Assembly (NCBI RefSeq): GCF_011075055.1
Contig: NC_058141.1
Coordinates: forward strand, 18,051,639-18,115,638
Direction of reading: 5' to 3'
Source of the DNA: Mangifera indica
Taxonomy: Eukaryota; Streptophyta; Magnoliopsida; Sapindales; Anacardiaceae
Length of the DNA stretch: 64,000 nt
The notes under the pieces were generated by a model that was not told the DNA's origin, did no database searches, and was given only the letters and a program-made list of their open reading frames with translations. This document shows, piece after piece, positions 1 through 12,030 of this stretch. The position numbers and the translations under genes are program-made. Positions within the stretch are counted from its first letter, which is position 1. Each line of letters starts with the position of its first letter.

Positions 1-180
1 GCTATTTATATTATCTGTCTGGGTCTACAATAGAATTTTTGCAGAGTCATTTGCCTTCCTCAAAAAAAAAAAAAAAAAAAAAAGAGGACAATCTATTTGT
101 CCTATTATTTCAACTACTGAATTCAAACCAGACCTGAATTCTAATGAAAGTTGAACGGTTTGCATTGATATATTCTGCAG

Positions 181-3100
181 GTAGCACAATCTTTTTTGAC
201 TGCTTTACAGAATGATGAGAGGGCAAACTACCAACTTGATGTCAAATTTCAAGAATCCTACCTGAGCAAAGTTGTGTCTCTTCTGCAATGTGAATTACTA
301 GAGGGTGCTGTTTCTGATAAGGATGCAGAAGCTGCGAACTCGGATAATGGCATTGTTCAAGATAGCACCTATGTTGATGAGATTGAGGAGGGAGAGCTTC
401 CTGACAGCCATGGTGAGTATAGTTTTTTATTAAAGAGTTTCCTTGATATATTTTAGAGTTATATGTGGCCTTCCTCTTTAGATTCAATACTGATCTTCTG
501 GAGGACAATGAAAATATGATAATCTGTAAATCTGGATGGGGCATGTCAAAAAATCTAAGTAATGACAATGATGTGTTAACTATTTGGAATAGATATCCTG
601 ATGCTCAAAAAGTTTTTAATTATTGGCTTGGAGTTTGGCTGAACTTGAATAAGTTCTCGGCATCTCTTAAATGAGCAACCGATCAGTCTTCTTTTAATGT
701 GGAGCTCCTGCTGCCTCTGATTAATCTTAATATAGATATTGGCTGTGATAAAAAATGTCTAAAAATATCTTCTAAGCTGTTCTACTTGCATCTTGTAGTT
801 GTCTCTGGCGGAGAGCATGTGGATGTGGTAATAGGAGCTGCTGTAGCTGATGGAAAGGTGACCCCGAAGGTACAGTCACTGATCAAAATACTTTTGAGGT
901 ATCAGCACACAGAGGATTTTCGTGCAATCATCTTTGTTGAGAGGGTTGTGGCTGCTTTAGTTCTTCCCAAGGTTAAAATATGTTCCTTGAGCACAGTTTT
1001 GTTTTTCTTTTCTAGTGATTCCTCTTGAGTTCCACATACATAATAATACTTTTGAATTGCCATGCTTACAGGTTTTTGCAGAGCTTCCATCTCTGAGTTT
1101 TGTTAGGTGTGCAAGCTTGATTGGGCACAACAATAGTCAGGAAATGCGGACATGCCAAATGCAGGACACTATAGCAAAATTCCGTGATGGCCGTGTATGA
1201 CTAAATGCTGCATTAAAGCTTTAAGAAAACGTGATATTCATATAGGTATCTAATATATGTCTGTCTTTGGTTTTGTAGGTGACATTGTTAGTTGCCACCA
1301 GTGTCGCTGAGGAAGGACTTGATATTAGGCAATGCAATGTTGTTATTCGTTTTGACCTTGCAAAAACTGTATTGGCATACATTCAATCGAGGGGTCGTGC
1401 AAGAAAGCCTGGTTCAGATTATATCTTGATGGTGGAGAGGTACTTGTGTTGGATCTGGTCTCTCTGAAATTTTATTTCAAATAGTAGTGGATATGAAAGA
1501 ACTCAAAACTCTTATTTTATTTCCAGGGGAAATCTGTCGCATGCTGCATTCTTACGGAATGCTAGGAATAGTGAGGAAACCTTGAGAAAAGAAGCAATTG
1601 AGAGAACTGATCTTAGTCACATTAAGGATACTTCTAGGTTAATTTCTGTGGACACAGTACCGGGTACAGTATACCAGGTGGAGTCAACTGGGGCTGTTGT
1701 GAGCTTAAATTCTGCTGTTGGGCTCATCCATTTTTACTGCTCTCAGCTGCCTAGTGACAGGTGTTCTTCTTATGAATAAGAGAATAGATTATTGACTGAT
1801 ACTATAACATTTTTGCTCAAGTGCTTGCATCAGATTATTTACTGGTTATATAAATTTATAGCTCAATTTCTTACATCTATCTCCAGGTATTCAATACTTC
1901 GTCCTGAATTTATTATGGAGAAACATGAGAAGCCAGGAGGTCCAACTGAATATTCTTGCAAGCTGCAACTCCCTTGTAACGCACCGTTTGAAAAGCTTGA
2001 GGGTCCAGTTTGCAGCTCAATGCGCCTGGCCCAACAGGCATGTTATAATGTTATGTTGATCGTATGGGCTTAACTTTCATTTATGAATATGGGTTTAATA
2101 TTGTTTTTTTTTTTTTTTTTGTGTAGGCTGTTTGTTTAGCTGCTTGCAAGAAACTCCATGAGATGGGAGCATTTACTGACATGCTCTTGCCAGACAAGGG
2201 AAGTGGGGAACAACAAGAAAAAGTTGATCAGAACGATGAAGGAGATCCACTTCCTGGGACTGCTAGGCATAGAGAGTTCTATCCTGAAGGGGTAGCTGAT
2301 ATACTCCAGGTTTGTTTGTCATTCATGAAATCTGATTTTGACTCTATTATCCCTTTTAATGGCTAAATAGAGAATGCAAGCCTTTTATCCCATGTTTTGG
2401 TAACTGGGTCACTTTATATATGGTAACATGTACAATTATGTTCCAATTTTGCAAAAACTGATGTGATGATTTGTGCAAATTCTAGTGTAGACATCAACAA
2501 AAATTTCAGGGCAAGTTGTGTTTCTATATTATTATTTGAAACTGTGACCCTGTGACTCTATGTTGTATTGCTTATGTAGTTGTTGTCAGAGTGAATGTGG
2601 AGTTTGATATATCATAGGTCTTGACTTCAAGGTATTTTTAAGTGCAACTTATAATCATATTTGCTTAATAACAAGTTTACTTCTTCAGGTGATGCTTTGC
2701 TATCTCTCTCTCTCTCTCTGTCACATGATACTAGCAATGATGGTTAAACCTCCTTGTAATGCATAACATGATTAATTTGCCTTTTATTATAAAGATATGG
2801 TGTGCAATATGTCTCTTGTGATATTTGCAAGTTAAGGTTTCATGTCACAAGTTGTTTCTTATCTAGCTCACTTATCTTTAAACTTCTTCCCAGGGAGAAT
2901 GGATTTTATCTGGAAGAGATGGTTGCAGTGACTCCAAAATGTTTCATTTGTATATGTATGCGGTCAAATGTGTGAACAGTGGCATTTCAAAAGATCCTTT
3001 CTTAACTCAGGTTTCAGAATTTGCGGTAGTATTCAGCAATGAGCTGGATGCAGAGGTATTTTATATTATTTCAGTGCCAGACTAGAAAGATATTAATTAA

Positions 3101-6100
3101 AAAATTTATTTGTTTAACCACATTTATTGATAATAGGTGTTATCGATGTCGATGGATCTATTTATCGCCCGTGCCATGATCACGAAGGCATCACTTGTCT
3201 TAAGGGGTTCAATAGATATTACTGAAACTCAGGTTGATAGTTGATTGATTTTTTTTTTGTTTTTTTTACAACTAGATTACAATTTTCTTTTTCATTCACA
3301 TCTTGCTTCCGTTGCTCATATGAAATTCCTAAATTGGCTCTTGTCCAGCTGGCATCCCTTAAAAAATTTCATGTAAGATTGATGAGCATTGTATTGGATG
3401 TGGATGTTGAACCTTCCACCACTCCGTGGGATCCCGCAAAGGCATACTTGTTCATCCCCATTGTTAGCGATAAGTCTGTAGATCCTTTAGATGAGATTGA
3501 CTGGGATATTATCGAAAATATAATTAGAACAGATGCATGGAGCAATCCCCTTCAGAGAGCTCGACCTGATGTTTATCTTGGCACGAATGAGAGAACACTA
3601 GGTGGAGATAGAAGGGAGTATGGATTTGGTAAGCTGCGTCATGGTATGGCTTTTGGACAGGCGTGCCATCCTACTTATGGTATTAGAGGAGCTGTAGCAA
3701 AGTATGATGTTGTGCAAGCTTCTGGGTTGGTTCCTTATCGAGATACAATGCAACTGCAAAATGTGGATATCGGCAAAGGAAAGTTGATCATGGCTCATTC
3801 CTTCACTGATGCAGAAGATCTGGTGGGGAGAATTGTAACGGCTGCTCACTCGGGGAAAAGGTTTTATGTGGAGTCAATCCGCTATGACATGACTGCAGAG
3901 AGCTCATTCCCGAGGAAAGAGGGCTATCTTGGTCCTCTGGAGTACAGTTCATATGCTGACTACTACAAGCAAAAGTATTGTTATATTGCCATTTTATTGT
4001 TTCAGTCTTCTGATATTTTGTCTTTGTTCTCATTTTTCTTTCTTTCTTTCTTTTTTTTTTTTTCCAAAGGCTGCATGGCCTAAATGCACTTCAGATGTTG
4101 TGCTTGTAGAAGTAAAAAATCTTATCGTAATCTGTGATGGAAATGGTTAATTACTGTCATGGTAGATATATGGGCTTAAATAAAGCTATGTTCCCCACGT
4201 CTTTTTTGACATTAGTCCATAAGTCCTCATAGATTTAAGCTTCTTATTTCTTCTTGCACAACGTGTGTGTTGGGCTACTGACTCTCCTATTTATGATTAT
4301 CAGGTATGGTTTTGAGTTAAAATTTAAGCAACAACCTTTGATAAGAGGACGTGGTGTTTCATACTGCAAGAATCTCCTATCCCCTCGCTTTGAACACTCA
4401 GAAGGTAAAGACATTATGCCTCAGATATCAGTTTGCTTGAATAAGTTTTTTAGTCTTATACAATGGGGAGCTTTTTTGTACAGGACAAGATGGTGAAACA
4501 GAAGAGACTCTAGATAAAACATATTATGTTTTTCTACCTCCTGAGCTCTGTTTCGTTCATCCACTTCCTGGATCACTTGTTCGAGGGGCCCAGAGGTTGC
4601 CTTCAATAATGAGGAGGGTAGAGAGTATGCTTCTTGCAGTTCAACTGAAGGAGAAAATAAATTATCCAGTTCCGGCTTCAAAGGTAAAGAAATAATTGAG
4701 ATGGCTTTGCTTGAGCTGTTGTCAATTATGATTCTTATAGTTTATTGATGTGCTTCCATCTTTGTACAGATCTTGGAAGCCTTGACTGCAGCCTCATGCC
4801 AGGAGACTTTCTGTTATGAAAGAGCTGAGCTTCTGGGGGATGCTTATCTGAAATGGGTGGTTAGCCGATTTCTGTTTCTTAAATATCCCCAGAAGCATGA
4901 GGGTCAGCTCACTAGAATGAGACAACAGATGGTGAGTAACTTGGTTCTTTATCAGTATGCACTGAATAAAGGACTCCAGTCATATATCCAAGCAGATCGG
5001 TTTGCACCTTCCAGATGGGCCGCACCCGGAGTGCTGCCTGTCTTTGATGAAGATACAAAGGATGGAGACTCTTCCTTATTTGATCGTGAAAAATCAGTTG
5101 CTGAGGATAAACCAAGTACTGGCCATCATCATGATGATTATGAAGATGAAGAAATGGAAGATGGAGAGATTGAGGGTGACTCAAGTTCTTATAGGGTCCT
5201 CTCAAGCAAAACATTAGCAGATGTTGTTGAAGCTTTGATTGGAGTTTATTATGTTGAAGGTGGGAAGCATGCAGCTAACCACCTTATGTCATGGATCGGG
5301 ATTCAGGTAGAATCTGATCCTGAAATGATTGACTGCCCGATAAGGCCATCCTACCTTCCGGAGAGCATACTTAAGAGTGTTGACTTTGAGGCCTTAGAAG
5401 GTGCTTTGAACATCAAGTTTAAAGATCGGAGCCTCTTGGTGGAGGCTATTACTCATGCCTCCCGGCCATCTTCTGGAGTATCATGTTACCAGCGATTGGA
5501 GTTTGTTGGTGATGCTGTCTTAGATCATCTGATTACTCGGCACTTGTTTTTCTCATACACGAATCTACCCCCAGGTCGCTTGACTGACTTACGAGCTGCA
5601 GCTGTAAACAATGAAAACTTTGCTCGTGTTGCAGTTAAGCATAAGCTCCATGTACACCTTCGGCATGGGTCTAGTGCCCTTGAAAGACAGGTCTGCTATC
5701 TCTTTCCTATGAATATGCTTGAACATGGATACATGGCGTAACCATAATTTCTTGAACTCAAATTTGCAACAGTGCTTGTGTGTTTGAGTTACAGAAGTGC
5801 TCTTAATCTCGATTTCTTGATTTCTATCTTCAGATTCGAGACTTTGTGAAGGAAGTTCAAGATGAATTATCAAAACCAGGGTTCAATTCCTTTGGTCTAG
5901 GAGATTGCAAAGCTCCTAAAGTTCTCGGTGACATTATAGAATCTATCGCTGGTGCCATTTTTCTTGACAGTGGACGAAATACTGCAGTTGTGTGGAAGGT
6001 TAGTTTGATATAGTTTCTTGGAGATCTCTTTGTGGGATTAGGATAACTGGTCCTTTTTGTGGATATTTTGTCAATTCTTTTGTATCTTCTTTTACCCTTG

Positions 6101-6882
6101 TACAATTTTATTTGTTTACTTATGAAAAATAGGATAATTCATGCAAATTGAAGGACCCTACTTTGTCCCTTAACAATATGTCACTTACTTTGAAAAGAAA
6201 GATTTAATCTAATACATTACCAATTCTATGTTTCCCTAGGTTTTCCGGCCATTGTTGCATCCCATGGTCACTCCAGAGACACTTCCAATGCATCCTGTGA
6301 GGGAGCTGCAAGAGCGTTGTCAGCAACAAGCCGAAGGCTTGGAATACAAAGCCACTCGTAGTGGCAATTTGGCTACTGTGGAAGTCTTTATTGATGGAGT
6401 ACAGGTTGGAGTTGCTCAGAATCCTCAAAAAAAAATGGCACAGAAACTAGCTGCCAGGAATGCACTTGCTGTTTTGAAACAGAAGGAAACAGCTGAAGCA
6501 AAGGAGAATGGTGATGAGAATGGGAAGAAGAAGAAAAATGGCAACCAAACATTCACCAGGCAAACGTTGAATGATATCTGCTTGCGGAGAAATTGGCCCA
6601 TGCCCTTCTATAGGTATGAAGTGATGTTTGGTATAGTATGTTTGGTAGTTTATGTTGGTAGGAAGTTGAAGATGAGTAATTATCTTATACCTTGTTTCTT
6701 GTAGGTGTGTTAGTGAAGGTGGGCCAGCACATGCAAAGAGATTTACTTTTGCGGTTCGTGTTAATACAACGGATAGAGGATGGACGGATGAATGTGTCGG
6801 AGAGCCGATGCCAAGTGTGAAAAAGGCCAAGGACTCTGCCGCTGTTTTGCTTTTGGAACTTCTCAACAAATGGTATTCATGA
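181..6882 (+). CDS. DCL1: Dicer-like 1 (DCL1), C-terminal 1359 residues, 16 exons; 5' part outside the window
   Basis: Nuclear RNase III that cuts pri-miRNAs to miRNA duplexes. Exons: 181-412, 799-971, 1072-1194, 1279-1439, 1527-1760, 1887-2037, 2127-2309, 2894-3055, 3137-3232, 3349-3974, 4304-4404, 4484-4683, 4770-5690, 5834-5998, 6240-6613, 6705-6882; phases join without a break. In order the protein shows an acidic linker, helicase C ([18 protein letters not shown], 799-1439), the Dicer-dimer/DUF283 region (1887-2309), PAZ (about 2894-4404), RNase IIIa ([12 protein letters not shown], then [12 protein letters not shown]), RNase IIIb ([13 protein letters not shown], then [11 protein letters not shown]), a first dsRBD (6240-6500) and a second ending at the stop. 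Both RNase III domains keep their acidic residues, so the part seen looks functional. The intron after exon 6 has a GC donor. The long acidic insert inside RNase IIIa is DCL1-like. DCL2, DCL3 and DCL4 fit less well because of the two dsRBDs and the miR162 site. Confidence 0.96.
3044..3146 (+). promoter_or_regulatory. miR162-type target site split by an intron in DCL1
   Basis: Exon 8 ends with CTGGATGCAGAG (3044-3055) and exon 9 starts with GTGTTATCGA (3137-3146). Joined in the mRNA these are nearly the full complement of plant miR162, with one bulge or mismatch near the middle. In Arabidopsis miR162 cuts DCL1 mRNA at an exon-exon junction site, a known feedback loop. The assignment here rests on this match and on gene identity; cleavage is inferred. 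Confidence 0.85.
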
Positions 6883-7470
6883 AGGATGATTGTTTTCTGC
6901 ATCCCAGTTCTTCCTACTGTGATCAGTTATTGTCTTGGGAAATCTAGGGAGTTCACAGCTGCAAGTGTTCATGTTAAATTAATTATGTTTACGTTCAGCC
7001 AAGTTTTTATGTAGCTGCTGTCAACTGTGAGTTGTCCCCAGTTTGCTTCAGCAGTATGGATTGTAATTACCGCAAGTGGTTCCTACTCTGTTTAAATAAA
7101 TTCACTATTTTGCAGCCATGTGCAGAAATATTAAACTTTTTGTTTTATAGGAACAAAATTACAAATTACCCCAAATTGTTTTATTTGTTCAGGACTTCCG
7201 GTATCATTATTTTCTCATAACTGCAGTCCCAGATTTGTGGGTATATATAGTTGTACCAATGATAAATATCAGCCTGGATTAAGAACAGATCATTTCATTT
7301 CAACTAATTCCATACGAATGTTACAGTTATGAGAGGAAAAAAATGGCAGCAAGTAAATTCAATCTTGTAAAGGTTCCTCAAAATTACTCAAACGAAGAAA
7401 AAAGATTCAACGAAATTAGAAATTGTAAAACTGGGTTTATGTAACTTTGTTCTAACTGAGATGTAGCCGG
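6883..7470 (+). other. DCL1 3' UTR and 3' flank
   Basis: No coding frame was recognised here. An AATAAA at 7095-7100 lies 213 bases after the DCL1 stop and is a reasonable poly(A) signal. The rest is AT-rich spacer up to the pyrophosphatase relic. Confidence 0.5.
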
Positions 7471-7484
7471 TTTATCTATTTTCT

Positions 7485-7606
7485 GAGAGAGTGCACAATG
7501 TACTCGGCAACTGATCTCCTTGACAAAGATGAAAGGATCCTCTCATTCAAACAGGGAGCCTGGCGTTGTGGAGACCCAGTTGTTGTTGCTTCTTCACTCG
7601 TCTTTT
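7485..7606 (-). pseudogene. Fused relic of a soluble pyrophosphatase: N-terminal coding part joined to C-terminal coding part
   Basis: Read on the minus strand, this stretch is nearly identical to the first coding exon of the neighbouring pyrophosphatase ([15 protein letters not shown]), then passes directly into the last coding exon (AEYIVHSLRK, stop). About 170 codons and all seven internal exons are missing. The frame is kept across the join. The codon in the place of the start ATG is ACG (near 7599-7601). Sequence before it still resembles the region upstream of the real gene's ATG, so this is a degenerated genomic tandem duplicate with an internal deletion, not a retrocopy. Upstream coding bases have diverged more (TSEEATTTGS in place of [10 protein letters not shown]). 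No enzyme could be made from it, as all catalytic residues are absent. Confidence 0.85.
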
Positions 7607-7625
7607 ACGCCCAAAATATATAATT

Positions 7626-8307
7626 AATGTGAAAATCAATAAACAATATCCACTAATAAAATAACAGAGTTTACTTTTGACAGGCTAGCAGAATATAGAC
7701 AGTGATGATAATCAAGAAAGAAACAGTACAATTTTGGTCCAGTTATATTATGTGGGGATCCTCATGACACAAATTTGTTGAACAATTGAATTTGTATTTT
7801 TTGATAGGGAACTTTGCGAAGAAGTTTAGAGAATCATCGAACTCAGAGTTCTGCTTATTTGATTTAAGAGGGTGCTAAAGTTGGAGTTCTAGAACCAAAT
7901 GTAAGTCCCCTGCAGGATGCATTGCTTTTTTTAGTTGAACAGATCGTGATTTTGCTCTAATGCATTAGATATTGTCTTCAATCACTAGTCAGGTTTCAAA
8001 CGGGCTGATTAGTGAATGAAAACATTAGATTTTGATGGTCCTGAAGCCATGAATTTCATAAGAATTACAAAAAATTGAATGATCCAGCACACTGGTTGAA
8101 TGAAAATCCAAATCAAGTATTTCAGGTGGATAGATAACCCCTTCTCATAAAATTGTTCAAATAAACAAACCAAAAAATATTCATCAGAAAATTGCAAAAC
8201 ATTGAATTCATCATCCTGTGTGTTGTTCATAAAACCAACTTATTCAATGGATGGATTTATCTCCATCACTAGAAACACAGATGAGAAATGGAAAGAAAAG
8301 GAAATGT
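7626..8307. other. Spacer and probable 3' UTR of the pyrophosphatase gene
   Basis: AT-rich, with no frame of recognisable coding quality on either strand. The part next to 8308 is probably pyrophosphatase 3' UTR (minus strand). Confidence 0.4.
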
Positions 8308-10362
8308 CTACCGCCTCAGAGTATGCATAATGTACTCTGCGTAAAGGTCCCTGCAAAAAGTATAAAGGAAATTTTCAGTACTGCAGGAACTTTGTAACAT
8401 TTAAGACGGTAATATTGCATCAGACTGGGATACAAGCAAACAAAGGTGAGATGGACTTACATCGAGTACTGGATGGCTTCAACAGCAGCAGTCGAAGGTA
8501 AAAACTCATTAACTGCAACCTCCTTGTTCTCATTCTTTTTGTCTGTGCAATGTGTCAAGAAACCAATATTCTTCACATTGTAAAACAATATCAGAAATTC
8601 TAAAATTTAATTAAAGTCCTTAATAATAAACTTTTAGATTTAAGGTTGCAAAGGATACAGTCTTCAAAGAAACGACGGATCTCAGAGAGGCGATGAGGGG
8701 GAAGCTCTTTGATGTCAGTGTAGTGCTTGTACTCTGGATCATCAGCACAGACTGCAATGACCTTATCATCTTTCTCTCCCTGAACAAGAAGAAAAAACAA
8801 AGTAGTTATTACCTAAATTTTATCAAAGAAGTTTCCACATTTCAATTTTCTCAGAGCTTACTAGAGTACCTGATCAATCATTGGCATCAGTCCAATGGCC
8901 TTGGCCCGCAAGAAGGATCCAGGAAGAACTGGCTCCTGCACAAATCATTACTCAAATATTTATGGGTATCTTTGCTAAAATCAAGTATGGAGTTCACATA
9001 AGGTAACAATCTTCAGACCAAATAGGTTCACAAGCAGGGGAAACAAAATAAAGGAGCCTAAATAGGGGACATGATAGTTCATTTGGAAATTTACTCAGTA
9101 TCTCCATGGCCAGACCTTTGAAACATTGAGACTAAATTGGAGAAACTAAAATATTATAAAAAATTCAAATGAAAGAAGAGAAATGACTCAGCCAGAAAAG
9201 AAATAGAAGTATTGTCACTTCAACAGTCAGATGCACTAGTCATTACAGAAACATTCTGGAGTTCATTATATATATATATATATATACCAGGGAAATTTGC
9301 AAATAATTTAAAAAACTTAGCACCACAAAGAATCAAATAGAATTTCGGAAACTAGATGTAAAAGTTGTGAAAAAGTAATAATAATAATATCCATAATATT
9401 TGAGAGAGCATTATCTTCCTCCTTTAACATTCCTAAATTATATTAAAAGGAGCTTCCCTTTACATATAGGTTGACATAGGTTTACCTGCATGATAACCAA
9501 AACATCCATTGGATCATTATCTTCACATAACGTGCGAGGGATGAAACCATAGTTATGAGGATAGACCACTGATGAATATAGAATTCGATCAACCTGAGCA
9601 TACAATTGAAAAAGTAAGAACAGCTAATTCAAGACGTCAAGATGAAAGAAACAAAAAGGAATCAGATCGAGAGGAAACAGTTCATACCTTAATCAGTCCT
9701 GTTTTCTTATCAAGTTCATATTTAACCTTACTTCCCTTTGATATCTCCACCACCTGACAATTTGAACAACGAATTCAACAAGAAAGACACTTCCAAGTTG
9801 ACATTGAAATACACTGCTCAATATGAAGAACTTGGAGAACTAGGAAGCTATCGCTTTGAGAAGGACAAATCAGTATTAAGAATACAAAGTATGATTTGCC
9901 TATATATAAGACATCTGAACTTCCAACCAGTTTCCTTTTTTACATATTTCCAGCTCCTCAAATTGGGGAAATTAAGAATATATTTCGCATGCTAGTGTGT
10001 ACCAACATGGCAGAAACTAAATTATTGAAATCCTTTTTCATATTCTATTCAACAAATATTTTATCTCTAAACTATTCATACATGTTTATTTTATAAAAGC
10101 TAAAATTAAGACATACACAATTGAAAATGCTAGGGGCGCCAGGTCCTGTATGCAAAATTAGGAAAAATGATTAGTTTCCCATTCTTCACAAGTACAACAC
10201 TCTAAGTATCCAAATAAGATGACTATATATGGTTTTACCAATCTCAAGATCATGCCAAGGATGTGCTGCCACTGATCTCCTTGACAAAGATGAGAGGATC
10301 CTCTCATTCAAACGGGGAGGTGGACGTTCTGAAGCTTCACTGTGATTCGCTTCCTTACTCAT
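8308..10362 (-). CDS. PPA: Soluble inorganic pyrophosphatase, family I, 212 aa, 8 coding exons
   Basis: Hydrolyses pyrophosphate to two phosphates in the cytosol (Mg-dependent family I enzyme). Coding exons, minus strand from the 5' end: 10362-10239, 10145-10117, 9753-9688, 9593-9486, 8935-8870, 8779-8659, 8542-8461, 8350-8308. Phases agree and the total is 213 codons, the usual length for plant PPA proteins. Recognised segments are [57 protein letters not shown] (active-site acidic cluster), [19 protein letters not shown] and [20 protein letters not shown]. The second coding exon is only 29 bases. The start is the ATG at 10362-10360; a slightly longer frame begins upstream, but a splice acceptor (ggccag) lies just before this ATG and a 5' UTR exon fits upstream. 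Which PPA paralogue this is cannot be told from the sequence. Confidence 0.95.
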
Positions 10363-10900
10363 CTCTGGCCAGAATACAACCAAATTATGAAGTGACGAAA
10401 TTGAATAGATAATTACTTAATGAACATCTTGCTGTAATTTAATAAATAAACAAATTTCGATTATTGTTACTGGGCAATCAAAGGCTAAGGCATAAATATA
10501 CACCTATCTTAAATAAATAATGAATCGTCATAACTATAAGAGTTGATCTACCAGTAGCTTAGTGAGAACACAAATCTTTGACACGACATAAACTCATCAA
10601 ACAGTGTGCTTTACGTGGTTTACCTGGACCCATAGGTGAAACAAAACAAGTCCGACTGTTCATGTCGGAAGTTACTATATATCCACTACGACCCAGAAAA
10701 GATGGTTGCGTAAAAAGACTAAAAGTTGAAGATTTCGATCCAGAAAGTTTATAGTGATGAAGATTAAAGAAAGAAACAGCTAAACATACCTTGATCGTTG
10801 AAACAATGAGGAAGAATATGTTGGTATAGTTAGGAGAAAGAATAATGTAAGGCAGAGATCCTACGTATGCGGTTGCATTATCTACAAGTAGTTATTTATA
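10363..10900 (-). promoter_or_regulatory. Pyrophosphatase core promoter, 5' UTR exon and 5' UTR intron
   Basis: TATAAATAAC on the minus strand (10891-10900) is a good TATA box. A non-coding exon would start near 10865 and end at 10790 with the strong donor AAG|GTATGT. The acceptor ggccag sits a few bases before the ATG. The 5' UTR intron is inferred from these signals only. Confidence 0.55.
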
Positions 10901-11021
10901 GTGTACAAAAAAGAGAAGAGTAGGTCAATTTTTACAGGCAATGACTCGTGGTTGATGCTTGGTTGAAGGCATCTATTCTTCCCACTTCACACCCACTATC
11001 TAGGTCCGATTTTAATTTAAA

Positions 11022-11809
11022 GGCCGAAAGACTTATTCCCACCTAAGGTATCAGGGGAAATCGCAAACTCTTATTTTTTAAAAATTTAAACATTTATTTA
11101 TAAAAAAAGTTTTATTAAAAATTTCAATTAAATTTAAGGGTAAAATTGTTATTTATTAAAATTTTAAAGTTTTATCATATTTTTTTTCTTTAGGTTTAAA
11201 AAACTTACAATTTCTTCTTAATTTAAAGTTTGAAAACTGACAAATATTTTCCTAAGGTTTGTTTCTCTTCTTTTTGATATTGATTTGTCGTCTTCGGTAG
11301 TCAGTTATCCTCCCTCTAGCCTTCTCTCTCATTCTGATCATTCTCTTTTCCCTCTTTGACCGTCTTTGGCCAAAATGAAGATGAATGGTTTTCATCTCTC
11401 AGATGAAGACTTGTCGTCTTCGTCTGAGAGACAAAGACAATTTTGTCTTTATTTGGTCAAAGATGGTCGGAGAGGGAAGGGAGAGTGATTGGAGGGAGAG
11501 ATAAGACGCGAAGGAGGACGACCAACAATCAGAGATGATAAATTAGCGCTAGAAAAAAGAGAAACAAACTCTATGATATATTTGTTAGTTTTCAAACTTT
11601 GGATTAGAAGAGAAATTGTAAGATTTATAAACCTAAGGAGGAAAATGTGATAAAACTTTGAATTTTAAATTTTTTTATAAATAATAGTTTTATCCCTAAC
11701 CGTAACTGAGATTTTTAATAGAAATTTAATAAGTATTTGAGTTTTTTAAAGTTGGAATGTGAAAGTTTGAGCTTTCATTATATCTTATATGTGAATAAGT
11801 CTTTTGGCC
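11022..11809. mobile_element. Mutator-like miniature foldback element with perfect 9-bp target duplication
   Basis: The left end GGCCGAAAGACTTATTC and the right end GAATAAGTCTTTTGGCC are inverted repeats. TAATTTAAA flanks both ends directly (11013-11021 and 11810-11818). A 9-bp duplication is characteristic of the Mutator superfamily. The 788-bp interior is itself a long imperfect palindrome with purine- and pyrimidine-rich arms around a GATGAAGAC-type centre, and holds no transposase frame. Relatives with the same ends occur elsewhere in the window. Confidence 0.85.
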
Positions 11810-11927
11810 TAATTTAAATTGATGCCATTTCTATTCTATATTTTATTTAAATGAATTAATAAAATATACGCCACTTTCAACCATGATGGTAGCCACAAAA
11901 ATGAACTTTTGCAAAAGAACAAACATA

Positions 11928-12030
11928 AATGTTTTGAAGAGGGGCTCCGTGTGTAAATAAATTGGATGCGTGAATTAAGACAAAAGGTTCTCACATTGCC
12001 AATGTTTTGAAGAGGGGCCGGGTCTGTAAA
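11928..12030. repeat. Short direct repeat (about 28 bp, 73 bp apart)
   Basis: ATGTTTTGAAGAGGGGC occurs at 11929-11945 and again at 12002-12018, with further similarity on the right side (tgtaaa). Function is unknown; it could be a local duplication or a transposon footprint. Confidence 0.55.

Noticed and set aside
413..4303. Search for a miRNA hairpin in DCL1 introns, as miR838 in Arabidopsis
   Set aside because: No long foldback was seen by eye in these introns, and miR838 is confined to Brassicaceae as far as I know.
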